DNA of 64,000 nt from Moniliophthora roreri (Eukaryota > Basidiomycota > Agaricomycetes > Agaricales > Marasmiaceae): the NCBI GenBank assembly GCA_001466705.2, contig LATX02000194.1, forward strand, positions 124,001-188,000. Direction: 5' to 3'. Position numbers and translations under genes: made by a program. Of the stretch, positions 23,101 to 34,625 are shown piece after piece (the first letter of the stretch is position 1; each line of letters begins with the position of its first letter). The notes beneath the pieces were generated by a model. It worked only from the letters and a program-made list of their open reading frames with translations, searched no databases and had not been told where the DNA came from.

Positions 23101-24457
23101 CAGTTTCCTGGCAATCTGTCGCGGCAGATTTTGAGGTCGATGCCGCCGTTGGTGGTGGACCCAATGTAGATGTTCTGAGGCCAGCATCACCAGATCCACT
23201 GGCCCGCGTATTCCGAGAAAGAGGTACACGACTAGCCATTGTTTTTTGTTGTCCATTCACAACAGCCGTAGCCTCTGTGGTCAAAACAGAATCGGATTGC
23301 TTCGGGGTAGGATGGGCCTGCAACGAGTAGTGAGCACAAGTCAGTAAAGAGCCACATGATAAAATAGCTCACATCGTCCAGTCCTAACGGCAAATCACGT
23401 TCGGTTTGCTTAGGAGTAGGCTGTGCCTGCCATACGAAGTGAGTATATGTCGGCAACTAGAAGTAGAATACTGTACCTCTTCCAGCACGCTCTGCAACTT
23501 GTTACCCCAACCTTGTGTTAGATTGCATCGGTCTTCTTCTCTGGCTTGGTAGTTGACTCTCTGAGGATAGGGAGTTTCGGGTAGTGGTGTCAAAGGAGAC
23601 ATAGGAATCGAATATAGGTTATTGTGAGCAGGTGTGGCTGGAATGTCCATAGAAGGCCCAGGAAGCGTTGAAGAGGTTCTAGGTGTTTCAAGGCTGGTTG
23701 GAGTGGGAATGGTGGGTCTAGGAATTGTTGCCTCGGTGATGGTGGCACTAAATGGCATAGAAGGATTCTTTGTCGGAGTGCCGTCGACATCCATCGCTGG
23801 CTCTCTTTCATCGGGAATGGACTCCAGATCAGCCATACGCTTAAATGGACCCGGAGTGATGGCAAGTTTTGGCTCAGACTTGGAGGGTGAGCGAGAGCGT
23901 GCACGCGTGGGTGATGCTGGTGGATTCCTTAGGTCTATCGTAGGACCTGGGAACAAGGGAACCGATCGAGCCCTGGGCTTTGGAAAAGCATGTTGCAACA
24001 ATGACGATGAGGAGGAGTTGGGTTTCTTCGAGTCCGAAGGGGTAGCTGAACGCTTTCTGGACTTCTTTCCGACAGGAACGTTGGGATCCGAAACGTGACG
24101 CGAATGTGAAGGCCGGTAATTTGATTGCTGCAAGCCAAGCCTCCCATTCTCTACTTCCTCGAACTTCGCGTCAAATTCCGACTTGAACCGCTTATAGCGA
24201 GGCCTATCTCCCTGAGAGTCAGTAATGAGGGTGTACGGTACCCCTGGTGGTGAGAGAGTCCTCTTTGTACTCTTCTTGGGGGATAAAAGCAATTCGTCCT
24301 CTTCAGATTCATCTTCTCCATCTCCTCCCGGCTTCTCTACCAAATTCCTATGGGTTGTCCTAGCCTCCTTCAGCGGCGAACGATTGAGATGCACGACACT
24401 GTCTGGCAGCGTGATCTGGGACCGTGTGCGCCTTTCTACAGAGTTTTGATCCGGCAT
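20138..24457 (-). CDS. Large BRCT-domain protein (microcephalin-like BRCT at the C-terminus)
   Basis: Nine exons (24457-23477, 23426-23373, 23317-22177, 22127-22023, 21972-21625, 21568-20640, 20592-20513, 20459-20315, 20254-20138) give 1,299 aa. Nearly all of it is disordered, rich in Ser/Pro/Lys, with many SP, TP and SQ/TQ sites. One BRCT domain lies at about residues 1150-1265: LSDCKVFVDYRSDDP, WTQMLKDLGAR, MTRLGPTCTHILWKNGLPST, VIGNSWIVTCAQESRHVDET. The H-I-x-W-K-N-G-x-P-S-T and VDET elements recall MCPH1-type BRCTs, which bind phosphopeptides in DNA-damage or mitotic signalling. A basic RGRGKASGSRSNQ-type segment may bind DNA. Exon 2 (54 nt) and the start of exon 3 encode near-identical AQPTPKQ/AHPTPKQ, a small internal duplication. 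The orthologue in yeasts is unclear. Confidence 0.7.
23290..23450 (-). repeat. Duplicated intron/exon junction inside the BRCT gene
   Basis: The acceptor end of intron 1 plus the start of exon 2 resembles the acceptor end of intron 2 plus the start of exon 3. The first 26 exon bases differ at five positions (AQPTPKQTE versus AHPTPKQSD). Upstream, both introns share a CTCAC stretch followed by ..GCAG. This looks like a short tandem duplication that carried a splice acceptor with it. Confidence 0.6.
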
Positions 24458-24655
24458 CTGGATTTCTCCCAAAATTCATGAACAAATGACAAGCAGATGA
24501 TATCCAAGTCCCGAGATGTAGAAAGCGCAAAGCAAGGTGAGAAACAAACTTGAACACTAAACGCGAACTCCAAGCGCCGCCACGTGACGCGTGACAGTCC
24601 ATGTGCACCTGTCACGCGTAACTCTTGACGGACTCACTTGGTGGAGAACCCCGAA

Positions 24656-26153
24656 ATGATCCTTCACCGCCTCAGTCGACCTCCACATCTTTTCGCCAAT
24701 TTATGGAGGACCCAGGGTTCTGGAGACTTCAAAAAATGCATACCGTGTATGCGCCAGATGTCCAGCAATCAAAGGCCACCAGTGGTGCAGCCGGCGTCAG
24801 TATTCATTCACAAGGTTGAACATAAACTAACTTACAGTGAAAGATAGATCAAAGTATTTTGACGGTCCTCCAAGGTCGATTCTTATCGTGAACAAATTAA
24901 GAACCCAACCAGTGATTCTCGCAATTGACGCGTTCCTTGAGTGCGTACTACCTGATACGTTTCATACCATTCTGACCAAGCCTGGCAGACACGTCCATTC
25001 CACTTATCCGGGCGTCAGAGTCTTCCACGAAGATAGATCTGATATACCACACGGAGCAGAGATTTGGTATCCTGGTGCGTCGACTGAGTATTCTCATTGG
25101 CCTCCACTGACCCGTTTCCCTATCAGGTCATTCAGAGAAGATCGACTTGGTAGTTACTCTGGGTGGTGACGGAACGATTCTCCATGCTTCATCTCTCTTT
25201 AGCTCAGGGGCTGTTCCGCCAGTACTCAGCTTCTCTATGGGTACACTGGGGTTCCTTCTTCCTTTCCGTGCGTAACCTACATTAGTGGTCACGGACTCGG
25301 CCATTGAGTTTTACAACGTTTTTAGACATCGACGATTTCGCGAAGGCACTCGAGAGCGTTTTCCAAGGCAAAGCTACCATCCTCAATCGTATGCGACTGG
25401 CATGTAGCTTTTACTCTCAAGATCACTCCCAAAAAGATTCTACGAACGGTACGTCCCCACGTCACTAAGTTACAAAAACGTTTCGCTTAGCCCCTCAAAG
25501 ATTGGCAGGTGATGAACGAGATTGCGCTTCACCGTGGATCAAGTCCTCATCTCAATACAATCGATATATTTGTGGATGGCCAACATTTGACGGAAGCCGT
25601 GGTATGTACGATTCTCTCTGACCCACACTGTCCCGCTAATTCCTTCAGTCCGATGGCTTAATAGTTTCAACACCAACAGGCTCAACAGCATATTCGCTCT
25701 CAGCTGGCGGACCTATCGTTCACCCTTCTCTTAGCGCCCTCGTGTTGACCCCAATCTGTCCTCGAAGTCTGTCATTCCGACCTCTAGTGTTCCCGTCATC
25801 CTCATCAATCACTCTACGCGTACGTTCTTGGACATTTATATGCAAGCAGGCCACAATGATACGACTAAATTTGTCAGATTGGTGATCGCAGCCGCTCTCC
25901 GGCGGGTGTATCCATGGACGGCCGAACATCGCATGTACTCAAGCCGGGAGAGTCGGTCACCGTGCATTCATCGCCTTATCCAGTCCCCTGCATCAATCGT
26001 TCCTCGATAGCTGATGGTCGTAGCGAGGAAATTCAAAAGGGCGAAGGTGCCCCTCCAGGAAAAGAAGACGATTGGGTTCGGGATATCAACAACCTCCTTC
26101 AATACAACGCTACTTTCAGAAGTAAAGCCTTGCTGAGGCATAGCCGAACCTAG
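24656..26153 (+). CDS. NAD(H) kinase
   Basis: Phosphorylates NAD or NADH to NADP(H). Seven exons (24656-24795, 24848-25074, 25127-25267, 25326-25448, 25501-25601, 25649-25819, 25878-26153) give 392 aa. Motifs: [10 protein letters not shown] near the start of the catalytic domain, [18 protein letters not shown] with the invariant GGDGT at residues 135-139, [30 protein letters not shown] and the substrate-binding [21 protein letters not shown]. The Arg-containing N-terminus ([18 protein letters not shown]) could be a mitochondrial presequence, as in Pos5-type enzymes, but that is inference. Exon 1 and its splice are the least certain part; they were chosen because they alone keep the frame. The gene is divergent from the BRCT gene, with about 200 bp between the starts. 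Confidence 0.87.
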
Positions 26154-26393
26154 TCTCGTTCATTACAATCACTTTTCATCTGCTGCATCTGATTGTATAC
26201 TTAGCTAGCCTCAATGTATCAAGTCCATTCAGTAATGATCTACCGATAGCATGCGCATAAGACAAGGGGTACTAGATACTGGATACAAGTTGTAGTATTG
26301 CTTAATCCAGTAAAGGGGTATACTAAAGCTGAACTGCATGATTGGAGTCGATCCAGGAATTCAAGGTGACAGTGATTCGTTATGATCAACATA

Positions 26394-26898
26394 TTAAGTC
26401 CGAAGCCTGAACCAAGACCTCGATCGACCCACAGTCTTGTCCGATGGTGTTGGTGATGAAGTTCGTGAAGGTGGCATCGACTTTGACTCCCTCCGGGACG
26501 ACAGTTCATCTGGGACCTCTAGGTAACTCGGTGGAGGAGGTAAATATCCTTTTTCTGGTGCGACTTCGACATCAACCACTTCCCCTCTCACCATCCTCTT
26601 CACTGTGGACGGCCAGGCGCTTTCAGAAATGCGAACATATTTCTTTTCACGTCCCATGGTGGCGGAGACTTTTAGTCGTATCCGATGAATTGGTATTCCA
26701 GCGAGATCTTCTGGGAATTCCTTCACGGCTAGTTGTATCGCTTCCTATAAGTGAGAGGATGAGCAAGATATGGCCGCGAAAGCAGTACAACAAATTTACC
26801 GTGTAGTCTGACAGTGGTGTCACATACACTAGCTTTTCATCGTTCAGACGGTATGTTATGATCTCCGTTGGTGGCTGTGGCGCAGTATACGAGGACAT
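26394..26898 (-). CDS. Small orphan protein, basidiomycete type
   Basis: Two exons (26898-26800, 26744-26394) give 149 aa. The N-terminal 90 residues look folded: EIITYRLNDEKLVYVTPLSD, then AIQLAVKEFPEDLAGIPIHR and IRLKVSATMGREKKYVRISE, an alternating strand/helix pattern. The tail is Pro/Ser-rich and probably disordered. No known domain, signal peptide or membrane segment is recognised. Support comes from the consistent splice, codon pattern and a start-to-stop frame. Function is unknown. Genes on either side (NAD kinase, Asteroid-like) give no hint. Confidence 0.55.
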
Positions 26899-27403
26899 TT
26901 CGAGGGCAAAGTAGGAATGATTCTATGACCAAGTCTCGGGCCTTAGTTATAAGAGGTTATAAAAAATGAGGCGGTGAGATCCGAACCATCATGAGCGCTT
27001 TTATTTCGTCTGTATGAGTATAACGACATCGTTCAGGCAGTGCAAATGCTCACCGTGATTCCATGAGATTGAATTTTCGATGTTGGCATATGAATGGACA
27101 CAGGCATATGTCAACAGAGAAACCCTGCCTTTGTCACAGCATTTCCTAGAAGCTGATATCGAAGATAGGGGAAAATTGCACACGCGGACACTGCATTGAG
27201 TATAGCATGTTCACACGTGCTCAGTTGGCGCCCTCATCATTACTCGCCATAAAAAGTAGAAGAAAGAGCTCACAACTCACAACGCCACAAACCATTCACA
27301 CTGTCGGGCGCAACTGACATAAAGCAATTAGTGAGTCAAAACACAAAGCAATCTTCAGTATTACATTCAAGCTGTTACTTACATACATCCAACATTTAGG
27401 CGC
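26899..27403. other. Intergenic region
   Basis: Upstream of the small orphan and downstream of the Asteroid-like gene. Contains 60-codon open frames without support. No RNA gene or repeat was recognised. Confidence 0.45.
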
Positions 27404-30029
27404 TCATGCCTCTGCATCGCCCAGCAGATCAAACACGCCCCCCTTGAGCCTTCCCCCAGTACCCGCTTTTCCCGGTGTCTTCGTCGGCGTACCAGGCGGT
27501 GTGGGTTTCTGAACACCATCGCTAATTTTCGTCTTCACCTTCCGCTTTTTCTGACGATCTTCGCCAAAACAACCTTCCACGCCTTCTACGGCATGGTCCC
27601 ACAACTCTTTCATAGCACCGTCACCAAGAGGAGTATCAGCGGTAAGATAGTTGTGGAAATTACGACCCGAGAACAAATGTGAGGTCGAGGGAACTTGCTC
27701 AGTGAGGAGTAGCACCTGTGCAAGCTGTTCAATCGCATCCATAGTCTGGAGGATCTGAGCAGTGAGCTGAACGTGTCGATCCAAGATAGGAGGATGGTGA
27801 TTCTTTATTTGAGTTTCGGTAGGTTCGCTAGGCGCCGAGAATGATGCTAAAAAGCATCGCCCTTCCCTCGCAGTCCAACAAGCACTTTGACTATCCTTAC
27901 TGCCAATCTGCTGTGCACGTTCGTGCAACGAGCGTACAACCCAGCGTAGGGCTAGAACGGCCAGAACCTTTTGGGGTGGAATGTGTTCAATCGATAACGA
28001 TGAATTGTTTTCTAGGAGACGGATCATAACCGCCAGGCGCTGATGCGGAGATTGTAATAATAGGGGTATAGGGCTAGAGCTGTCGACCTTCAACGAGTCA
28101 GGCATTGCCTCTAGCAAATCCGCTAGTAGGGGTATTTCAAGGATCTCATCTGCTACCCTAGTACCCCTCCGTACGTATTCGGTGACACGCACGTTCCGTT
28201 TGGCTTGCGGGGCAGGAGATGGGTTGAGTGTGTACGACGGGTCCGACACGTTCGTCGAACCTTCATTCTCGTCCGTTTTGAGCTGTCGCAAAGCCCCGCG
28301 CAACGGAGCTAGAAGATCCTCGTCTTCTTCAGAGTTCTCCTCTACAACGTCGATCAACTCGTCATCGTCTGCATCGCTCTCTTCCTCTTTAACACCGTCA
28401 GAGTTCTCGACTCCACCGGCCTCTTCCTCGGTAAACTCTGGCAAGCCCACCGCATCATGAAGAATGGAGCAGCACCACTGCCGAATGGGCCTAGTCATAC
28501 GGCTGACACTCTCGACGTCAGGGTTTTCAAGGAAAAAACGCGGCCAAAATGTCCCGGTATTGAGGCAGTCGACGAGCATCGGCGACAATTTCCCGCTCCT
28601 ATACGCTTCCAGCAGAAGTTTCCGAACTTCATCCCTAATCAACAGCTCCTTGCTCTCCATGTCATCCTCCTGCCAATCTCCTGCCGCGATCCTTCGGGAG
28701 AATATAGGTAACATGGGACATACGTCAGGCTCATGTAGAGCGCACAATGTTGACGGCCACAATGTCCCATCTTGGCCTTCGTATTTGGTGATTGCGTACT
28801 GTAATGTTGATTCGACTATCCTGTCCACTACAGCGTCGATTTCTCCAGTGCCCATAGTTGTAGGTGACCGATTTAGCAGTGCGTTGACAGTAATGTTGAT
28901 TAGATCCATGACACTGTCAACCTGGTATTTGGTTTTGCGCTTCTGTTGAGCGTTCGAAATGATTGATTGCAGTGTGGCTGCGACGAGGTCGATACGGGCA
29001 GAGAGCGTCATACGCCGTTCGAAAAAGAGTTGTTGTACCTGCCTCCCGGGTAGAGCATTTTGGTTGGAAAAGTCATTCCCGACAAGAGCCCCCAATAGCG
29101 GGAGAAGAGTAATCGGGATATGTAAATGAGATGCGAGGGTGGAGGGACTGTATGCCGTGAATGTGAAGGAGAGGTCGGTGCGATCTTCGGGGGGTATAAC
29201 GCCCCTACCTAATTTTGGGTCCTTTACTTTTATGGGTCCTCTCTTCCGCGAGACTTGCACGAAATCATCGTCAGGGTTTGCTTCATGGTCCTCCTCTAAA
29301 ACGTTGCATGTCCATACCATCTCCTCCAAGTGAGCATAGCCAAGGTATCCTTCCGTGTTAAGAATGACAAAGTCCGAGTCATTACCGACAACATATGCAC
29401 CTAGCCTTCCTGCCAGCTCCACTGCGTAAGCGTCGCCCTCTTCATCCGCGAAATGAACGTCGACTGCGTCCGTAGACTCGCGAACTGCAAGCAAAGCATT
29501 GATGGTGGCGTTGTATGACAATGGGGGTATAATGCGAGATTCGGCCAGGAAACGAGCGGTCGAACGCGACGTGGACGATGTCCTGAAGAACAGCAATGAG
29601 GGTTCAATGAAAGCTTTGGCAGTGCGAGAGATCTCTGTCCCAAATTTAATTGCAGGACAGGGGCCTGAAACGATATTCATGAACCCAGGAGCACCGTCAA
29701 GTCTTGTTAAGCACTCACCATCGAACACGAATGAGAGTCGAAACCCCAGATCTACCCATGCCTCTGTCACAGTCCTAACTAGGCGAGTATATTCTGGGTA
29801 TTCCCCGCCGTAGACCCATGGGAAACCAGACTTGAGATGCAATTCATAGATGAATCTGAAGACTTGATGAGAAGAGAGAATAAAAACATTTTTGAGAACA
29901 GACTTACGACCAACCGTCAATCACAAAGTGAATAGGTATTTGAGGTATTTCTTGAGTCCGAACAGTGGTGGTGGTGGAGAGTTTCCGCTTATTCTCGCGA
30001 AGATAAGTCGTTAGGCCATGGACGCCCAT
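27404..30029 (-). CDS. Asteroid-domain (XPG/FEN-like nuclease family) protein
   Basis: Two exons (30029-29908, 29855-27404) give 857 aa. The N-terminus MGVHGLTTYLRENKRKLS is the diagnostic MGVxGL-type start of the Asteroid/XPG superfamily, followed by IHFVIDGWSFIYELHLKSG, WVYGGEYPEY and LRLSFVFDGE-like strands. An I-region-like segment DVHFADEEGDAYAVELAGRL and YVVGNDSDFVILNTEGYLG contains acidic residues that would bind metal in active FEN nucleases. Length and middle part fit fungal Asteroid (ASTE1-like) proteins. An acidic low-complexity stretch near residue 510-550 (EEESDADDDELIDVVEE) and a basic C-terminus flank the last conserved block. It may act as a structure-specific DNA nuclease. 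Activity is inferred from family membership. Confidence 0.82.
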
Positions 30030-31305
30030 CGGAAGGGTTTGTCGGGTCCCCACATTCCACGTGGAATCGGGGGGGACAGTGCACTGTGACTCCCGGTGTG
30101 ATTTGAAATATTCACATTGACACGTCTCACTGAACATTCGAATGCTGGTCTCTAAATCTATGCTTTATGGTGAAATCTGATTTAGAACACCATTTGGGGC
30201 GTAAATACGCGGAAGAATAGGTCCTTTTCATGACGCAGCAGCCATCGATGGCGATTCATGAAGACAGTGATTGACATCCGTTTCGCTACAAGTCTACTCC
30301 TGGCACGCTCCACCTGTAATTCGCTTGCAGGAATGTTTGAAGGCCGCTGACGTGGGGATTCGGCAGAACCGAACGTGAATGGGGGGTCTGGGTCTTCCCC
30401 TCATGCTCGGAAAAACGAAAACATACGACAAGATACATCTCGCGGTCTATATTCTACTGGCTGTTGCCGACGTCATTTTGCTATACAACAACGTTCATCG
30501 AATACCAAACATGGGGAAATGACAGCGGTCAACAGGCGTGAGTACAAAACACTTGTTCTGTCAGTGTCACCGGAGAGTAATCGCTCTGTTATTCCAGGAA
30601 ACAGCGAAGATCGTGACATGGGGCTTCTCAACCCCAGTGTTATAGTACGATGTTGAGAAATTAACTGTCATACCTACTTTGGCACTAGGGGCTCCAGTCA
30701 ACTGTTGCACACTAAAGGCAGATAGGGCAACGAGGCTGCACTACGGAATTTCGGCGACAGGAATTGACAGGCAGCGTGCCCCCCATGGCCAAACATGGAT
30801 ACTCGGGTCAGACGCAATCGCATGCCACGCCGCGACGTGTCGACTTGGTTGGGGTTCTGCCGGACAGATTTTGATTTTTTTTCCTAATGAAAATTTGAAA
30901 CCCAGAAAGACCGAGAAGGTGTTCATGGGCGTTCGCCTGTCACCAATGTCGGGGAGGAGTGGAGCTGAAGACGCTTGCGCATTGCCATTTCTGTAGTGAC
31001 GCGTTCCTTGGGATTGAACTGAACTCAGTTGGACAGCAGGTCAACGACTGCTGTATCGAAGGGGTGTCATTTCAGCAAATGACATAAACTCAAGGTTGGC
31101 AGGGGGCCTGGACTGTCGCGAGATTGGAAGCAAACTGGAAGGTACGCATAGTCTAAATCAACGTTTCCGTCTAAACGAGTAATTGGAATCCTTAGATCCA
31201 GAGCGAAGCAATTTAGGGAAGCTTCGAGTAGCACCAAGAACTCGAGAGCGAACGCAATGCGACAGCATACTAATAGCATTTTTGGAATTTGACTCGAGAG
31301 CTTTG

Positions 31306-31361
31306 ACGTCGATTACTAGAGGTCGATTACTAGAGATGGAATTACTAGAGATGGCATTATT
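31306..31361 (+). repeat. Short direct repeats with core ATTACTAGAG
   Basis: GTCGATTACTAGAG occurs twice in tandem, followed by a shortened third copy GGAATTACTAGAGATGG. This is a local slippage-type repeat with no coding meaning. Confidence 0.6.
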
Positions 31362-31421
31362 ATTATTTCACTCTACACGTGGACCCTCTTGTTATTGTTG
31401 ACCTTGTTCCTCATGGAACCA

Positions 31422-31450
31422 TTCTTTTTTTTTTTTTTTTTTTTTTTTTT
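31422..31450 (+). repeat. Poly-T tract
   Basis: An uninterrupted run of about 28-30 T. Possibly a nucleosome-depleting poly(dA:dT) element, the 3' poly-A scar of an inserted reverse transcript on the minus strand, or simple slippage. No target-site duplication was seen. Confidence 0.6.
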
Positions 31451-31702
31451 CAACGTACAGCCAAAACAAATGAAGAACAAGGAAGATTTGTACTAGATTT
31501 GTGTATTACGACTGCAAGCAACCTGGTCAATTTGGGCTTCGGGCAAAGGTCAGAAGGGGCTATCACGTAAGTTTGACAGATTTTGTACGGTCCATAAGCT
31601 TGTCAGCGGAAACTGCGTACATAGCTGTCAACCTCATAAGTCTCCCTCTTATAAACTTCCGATGGTTGCCAATGTCAATCATTTTTCTCCCCCGTCTTCA
31701 AC

Positions 31703-33288
31703 ATGAACCTTCCCAAGGACATTTGGGTTCATATCGCATCCTACGTCTCTCCTCTCCAACTCGAGGACCTCTACAGCGTCAATAGTGCCTTTTTCAATAT
31801 AGCAATGGACCAGCGCTATCAGCAGATCAGTTTCACATATCTAACAAGAAAAATGGTCAGGACGCTGGAGAGACTCAAGTACGTGTTCTTATTTCTGTAT
31901 AACACGTATTTCTGACTTGTCGACAGGGATCCAGCGGTCACAAAACGCGTTCGAATCATCTATATTCATCCCCATTTCGTCAAGGAGGTTATCAATAAGG
32001 AGCAGCAAATTTCAAACTGCTCCAACTCTTCGTTACTATCGAGATTAGGCGACCTTGCGTACCACGTACGCGACCAACGACTGTTTGGAAAGCCCCGGTC
32101 GCGTTCCCCGTTATTCAAGTTCAAAACGTTCGACAGCCTTATGCATGTTATGGTTGATATCCTCGGAGGTCTCCCAAACCTCGAAGATGTCCACATTTCA
32201 TGGTCCGGCCTCCCATTCGTTGGCGAAAGCCCCATTCCCATAATTTCTGCAGCACTCGTCCCCCATCTTCGCCGTTTATGGCTTGACGTGTCCTTGGAGA
32301 AGCTCGAACCCATGCTTCCCCATTTTGCTCGATTAGCTGACGTTGAGGAGCTTGATCTCTTCATCCGAATCGAGCACCTGCTTGACTCCAACCGCTACAA
32401 CGTAATTCTCATCAAGTTTGCCCAATGCATAAACTATCTCCTCCGTAGAACGCTTCGAAAGCTTTCTATCCAACTATTCGAGCCTCTGGACATGTCCCCG
32501 TTCTTCTCGTCCCTTGGACGACTTCCGCTCCTTGAATCACTTTCCCTTTCCATTCCTGTCAGCAGTCCACATCTCGGTGACCCCGATGGACTTATCGACT
32601 TTCTCAATCTCCATACGCTCAGTTTACGTTCCCTGTCAATTCGCGCCACCGAGTTAAGTGGTCGAGGCTTTACACCCATTGACACAGATTTATGTGAATG
32701 GATGAACACGACCTTTCCGTCTATCCGACTCCTTCGACTCTCTTCCTTGGAGATCAGCCTCAACCTTATTCCTCTCGAGACCGCCCTGGTTTGCGTACGC
32801 AAATTTGCAAGTTCCCTCACATCATTGACTCTCACTGGCAGGCACCTGTCCTTCCACGAGGTACAGATGGTGACAGACGCTTTCCCGGAATATCGACATG
32901 GATTAGAAAGCCTTCGAATAGGCTCCGTCACCCTAACACCGCAGGTGTTGGATGTTCTTGCCGAACGATTACCCCTCTTGAGCAGGCTTGAGTTACTGGT
33001 TAGGGAAGTTTTGCCTTGTGAGGGTGACTTTCCGTTGTACTATAGATATGGGGACCGAAGCCAAGACGAAAGTCAGGTGGTGAGTGGTTTTGGTTCTGAA
33101 AATCACCTGATACTAACTCCCTCATCTAGACCAGATTCTTCGAGGAGATGGAAACACGCTTTTATCCGGACTGGCGTGTCCGTCATCTCGTCCTTTCCTT
33201 GAGTTCCTTTCCTTTCAAACTTCAACACGATACAATGTACAAGGACCTTTTCCGGCATTGTGCACCTTCGATTCAAACCTTTGCCTAA
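31703..33288 (+). CDS. F-box protein with LRR-like C-terminal region
   Basis: Likely substrate receptor of an SCF ubiquitin ligase. Three exons (31703-31878, 31927-33079, 33130-33288) give 495 aa. The first 45 residues form the F-box: LPKDIWVHIASYVSPLQLED and LYSVNSAFFNIAMDQRYQ. The rest shows leucine-rich repeats of irregular spacing (LGGLPNLEDVHISW, LVPHLRRLWLDVSLEKLEP, LGRLPLLESLSLSI, LPLLSRLELLV) and a last block VRHLVLSLSSFPFKLQ. This layout is shared by the very large F-box family of mushrooms. It is intact, unlike three relics elsewhere in the window. Targets are unknown. Confidence 0.75.
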
Positions 33289-33551
33289 CTATAGACCTTT
33301 TGTTTTTGAGCACATAGTTGATACAGCATTCGAACTTTCCGCACACGTGTATTTTTTTCTTCTTGTACCATACTGTATATTATCCTCTTGCGAAAACGCA
33401 AACCATCTTGTACCATATTGATACCCGCAGATAGCTCATACCATGCAAATTGCAATTACACCTCTATACATATTATTTGGTCTAATAGCCGTATGATACA
33501 TCCACTAATATCCAAAGGAAATGCGAATTGAAGGAGTGTGTGTGTCAATTG

Positions 33552-34625
33552 TCATGAGGAAGTCTGGTTTTCGTCATCGTCCTTGTCACTCGACTTTTTC
33601 CACATTTCATACGCTCGTTGACAAGTCTTCCTGGCAAGAGTCCATGGCTCGTCCGTCCAAGCTTTTCCCCATACACGCAGTGCAAAGTCTTTAGTCTCGC
33701 CTGACGCTATAGCCTCGTGCGTTATGGACAAGGCCCGTTGGGTCGGCTCCAACAGTTTATTGATGCGTTCCCAAACCGGTGGCGTTTCGAGAGGTATGGG
33801 GAGAAGAAGACTTTCATCGCTGCGCAAATTATTAACCTTCAGCCGCTGCGAGAGAAAAACGTGCCACGTACATGTGGTCTGGGAGCGGCCTCGGTGGTAC
33901 CTTGAGGCCATACCACTTGCTATCCTCGCCCTCCGGTGGTTTGTCAAGTAAATCAGAGTCCCTCCGACCAGCATTCCTCTCCAAAAACTGCTGATACTCC
34001 ATCCATTGAGCCTCTGCCATCTTTCTCTGACTTAGCGCTTTCTGCTCTCCTTCCAAGTCGTGCTTCATCATTGACAGCTTTCTCAGTGACCCGAAATAGC
34101 TACTCGTCGACCACAAATACCACCCTTCATCCCAATACTTGACTTCCGGTGGAGCTGGCTTTTTCTGGACGGAACTGGAGTATGTGTCGTCGTCATCGTC
34201 GACATCGTCTTCCGTAGTATCGACATGCGGTTTGCCACCCAAGAGACGTGGTATGTTACTGGGTTGGCCTTCGGGAGGTAATGGATACTTGGCTTTTCCA
34301 TCGGGCCCTAGCTCCTTGTGGCGTTTGAAGGAGACGAGATTTCGTACTTCGTGAGGGAAGACTTTGCGTATACAGACTGATCGGCAGTCTGGAGTTCTAC
34401 CATGAAAGCGACCTGCAATATTCTGAGTGCAGTACGTCAAACACCATTCGTCTGTCTTTGTAGAGTAACGCCCTGTCCAAACGAGTCAGTATTCTTGTAT
34501 GCAGAACATGACGTCGATGGAATACCTATGGGAGGATTGAAGATCTTGATGGTAGGCCAGTTTGCAAAAGCGACTCTACGGACATTCTTGTTCTGTGTCG
34601 TAGGCTCGTGTCTGGGAGATGACAT
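33552..34625 (-). CDS. Conserved-looking orphan protein with acidic linker
   Basis: Three exons (34625-34470, 34422-33872, 33819-33552) give 324 aa. Visible parts: a basic N-terminus (NKNVRRVAFANWPTIKIFNP), a cysteine-containing block TPDCRSVCIRKVFPHEVRN, an acidic linker of alternating D (TEDDVDDDDDTYS), an aromatic segment KYWDEGWYLWSTSSYFGS, a helical part LMMKHDLEGEQKAL-type, and a C-terminal helix LARKTCQRAYEMWKKSSDKD. I do not recognise the family. The first donor (GGC|GTTACT) is weak but is the only one that keeps frame. No transmembrane segment is seen. A mitochondrial location is possible from the basic, acid-poor N-terminus, with low certainty. Confidence 0.6.

Larger units (their letters stand above)
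30030..31702. other. Gene-free stretch of about 1.7 kb
   Basis: No gene recognised on either strand. It contains a 30-nt poly-T tract and short direct repeats described separately. Upstream ends serve the divergent Asteroid-like and F-box genes. Confidence 0.5.
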
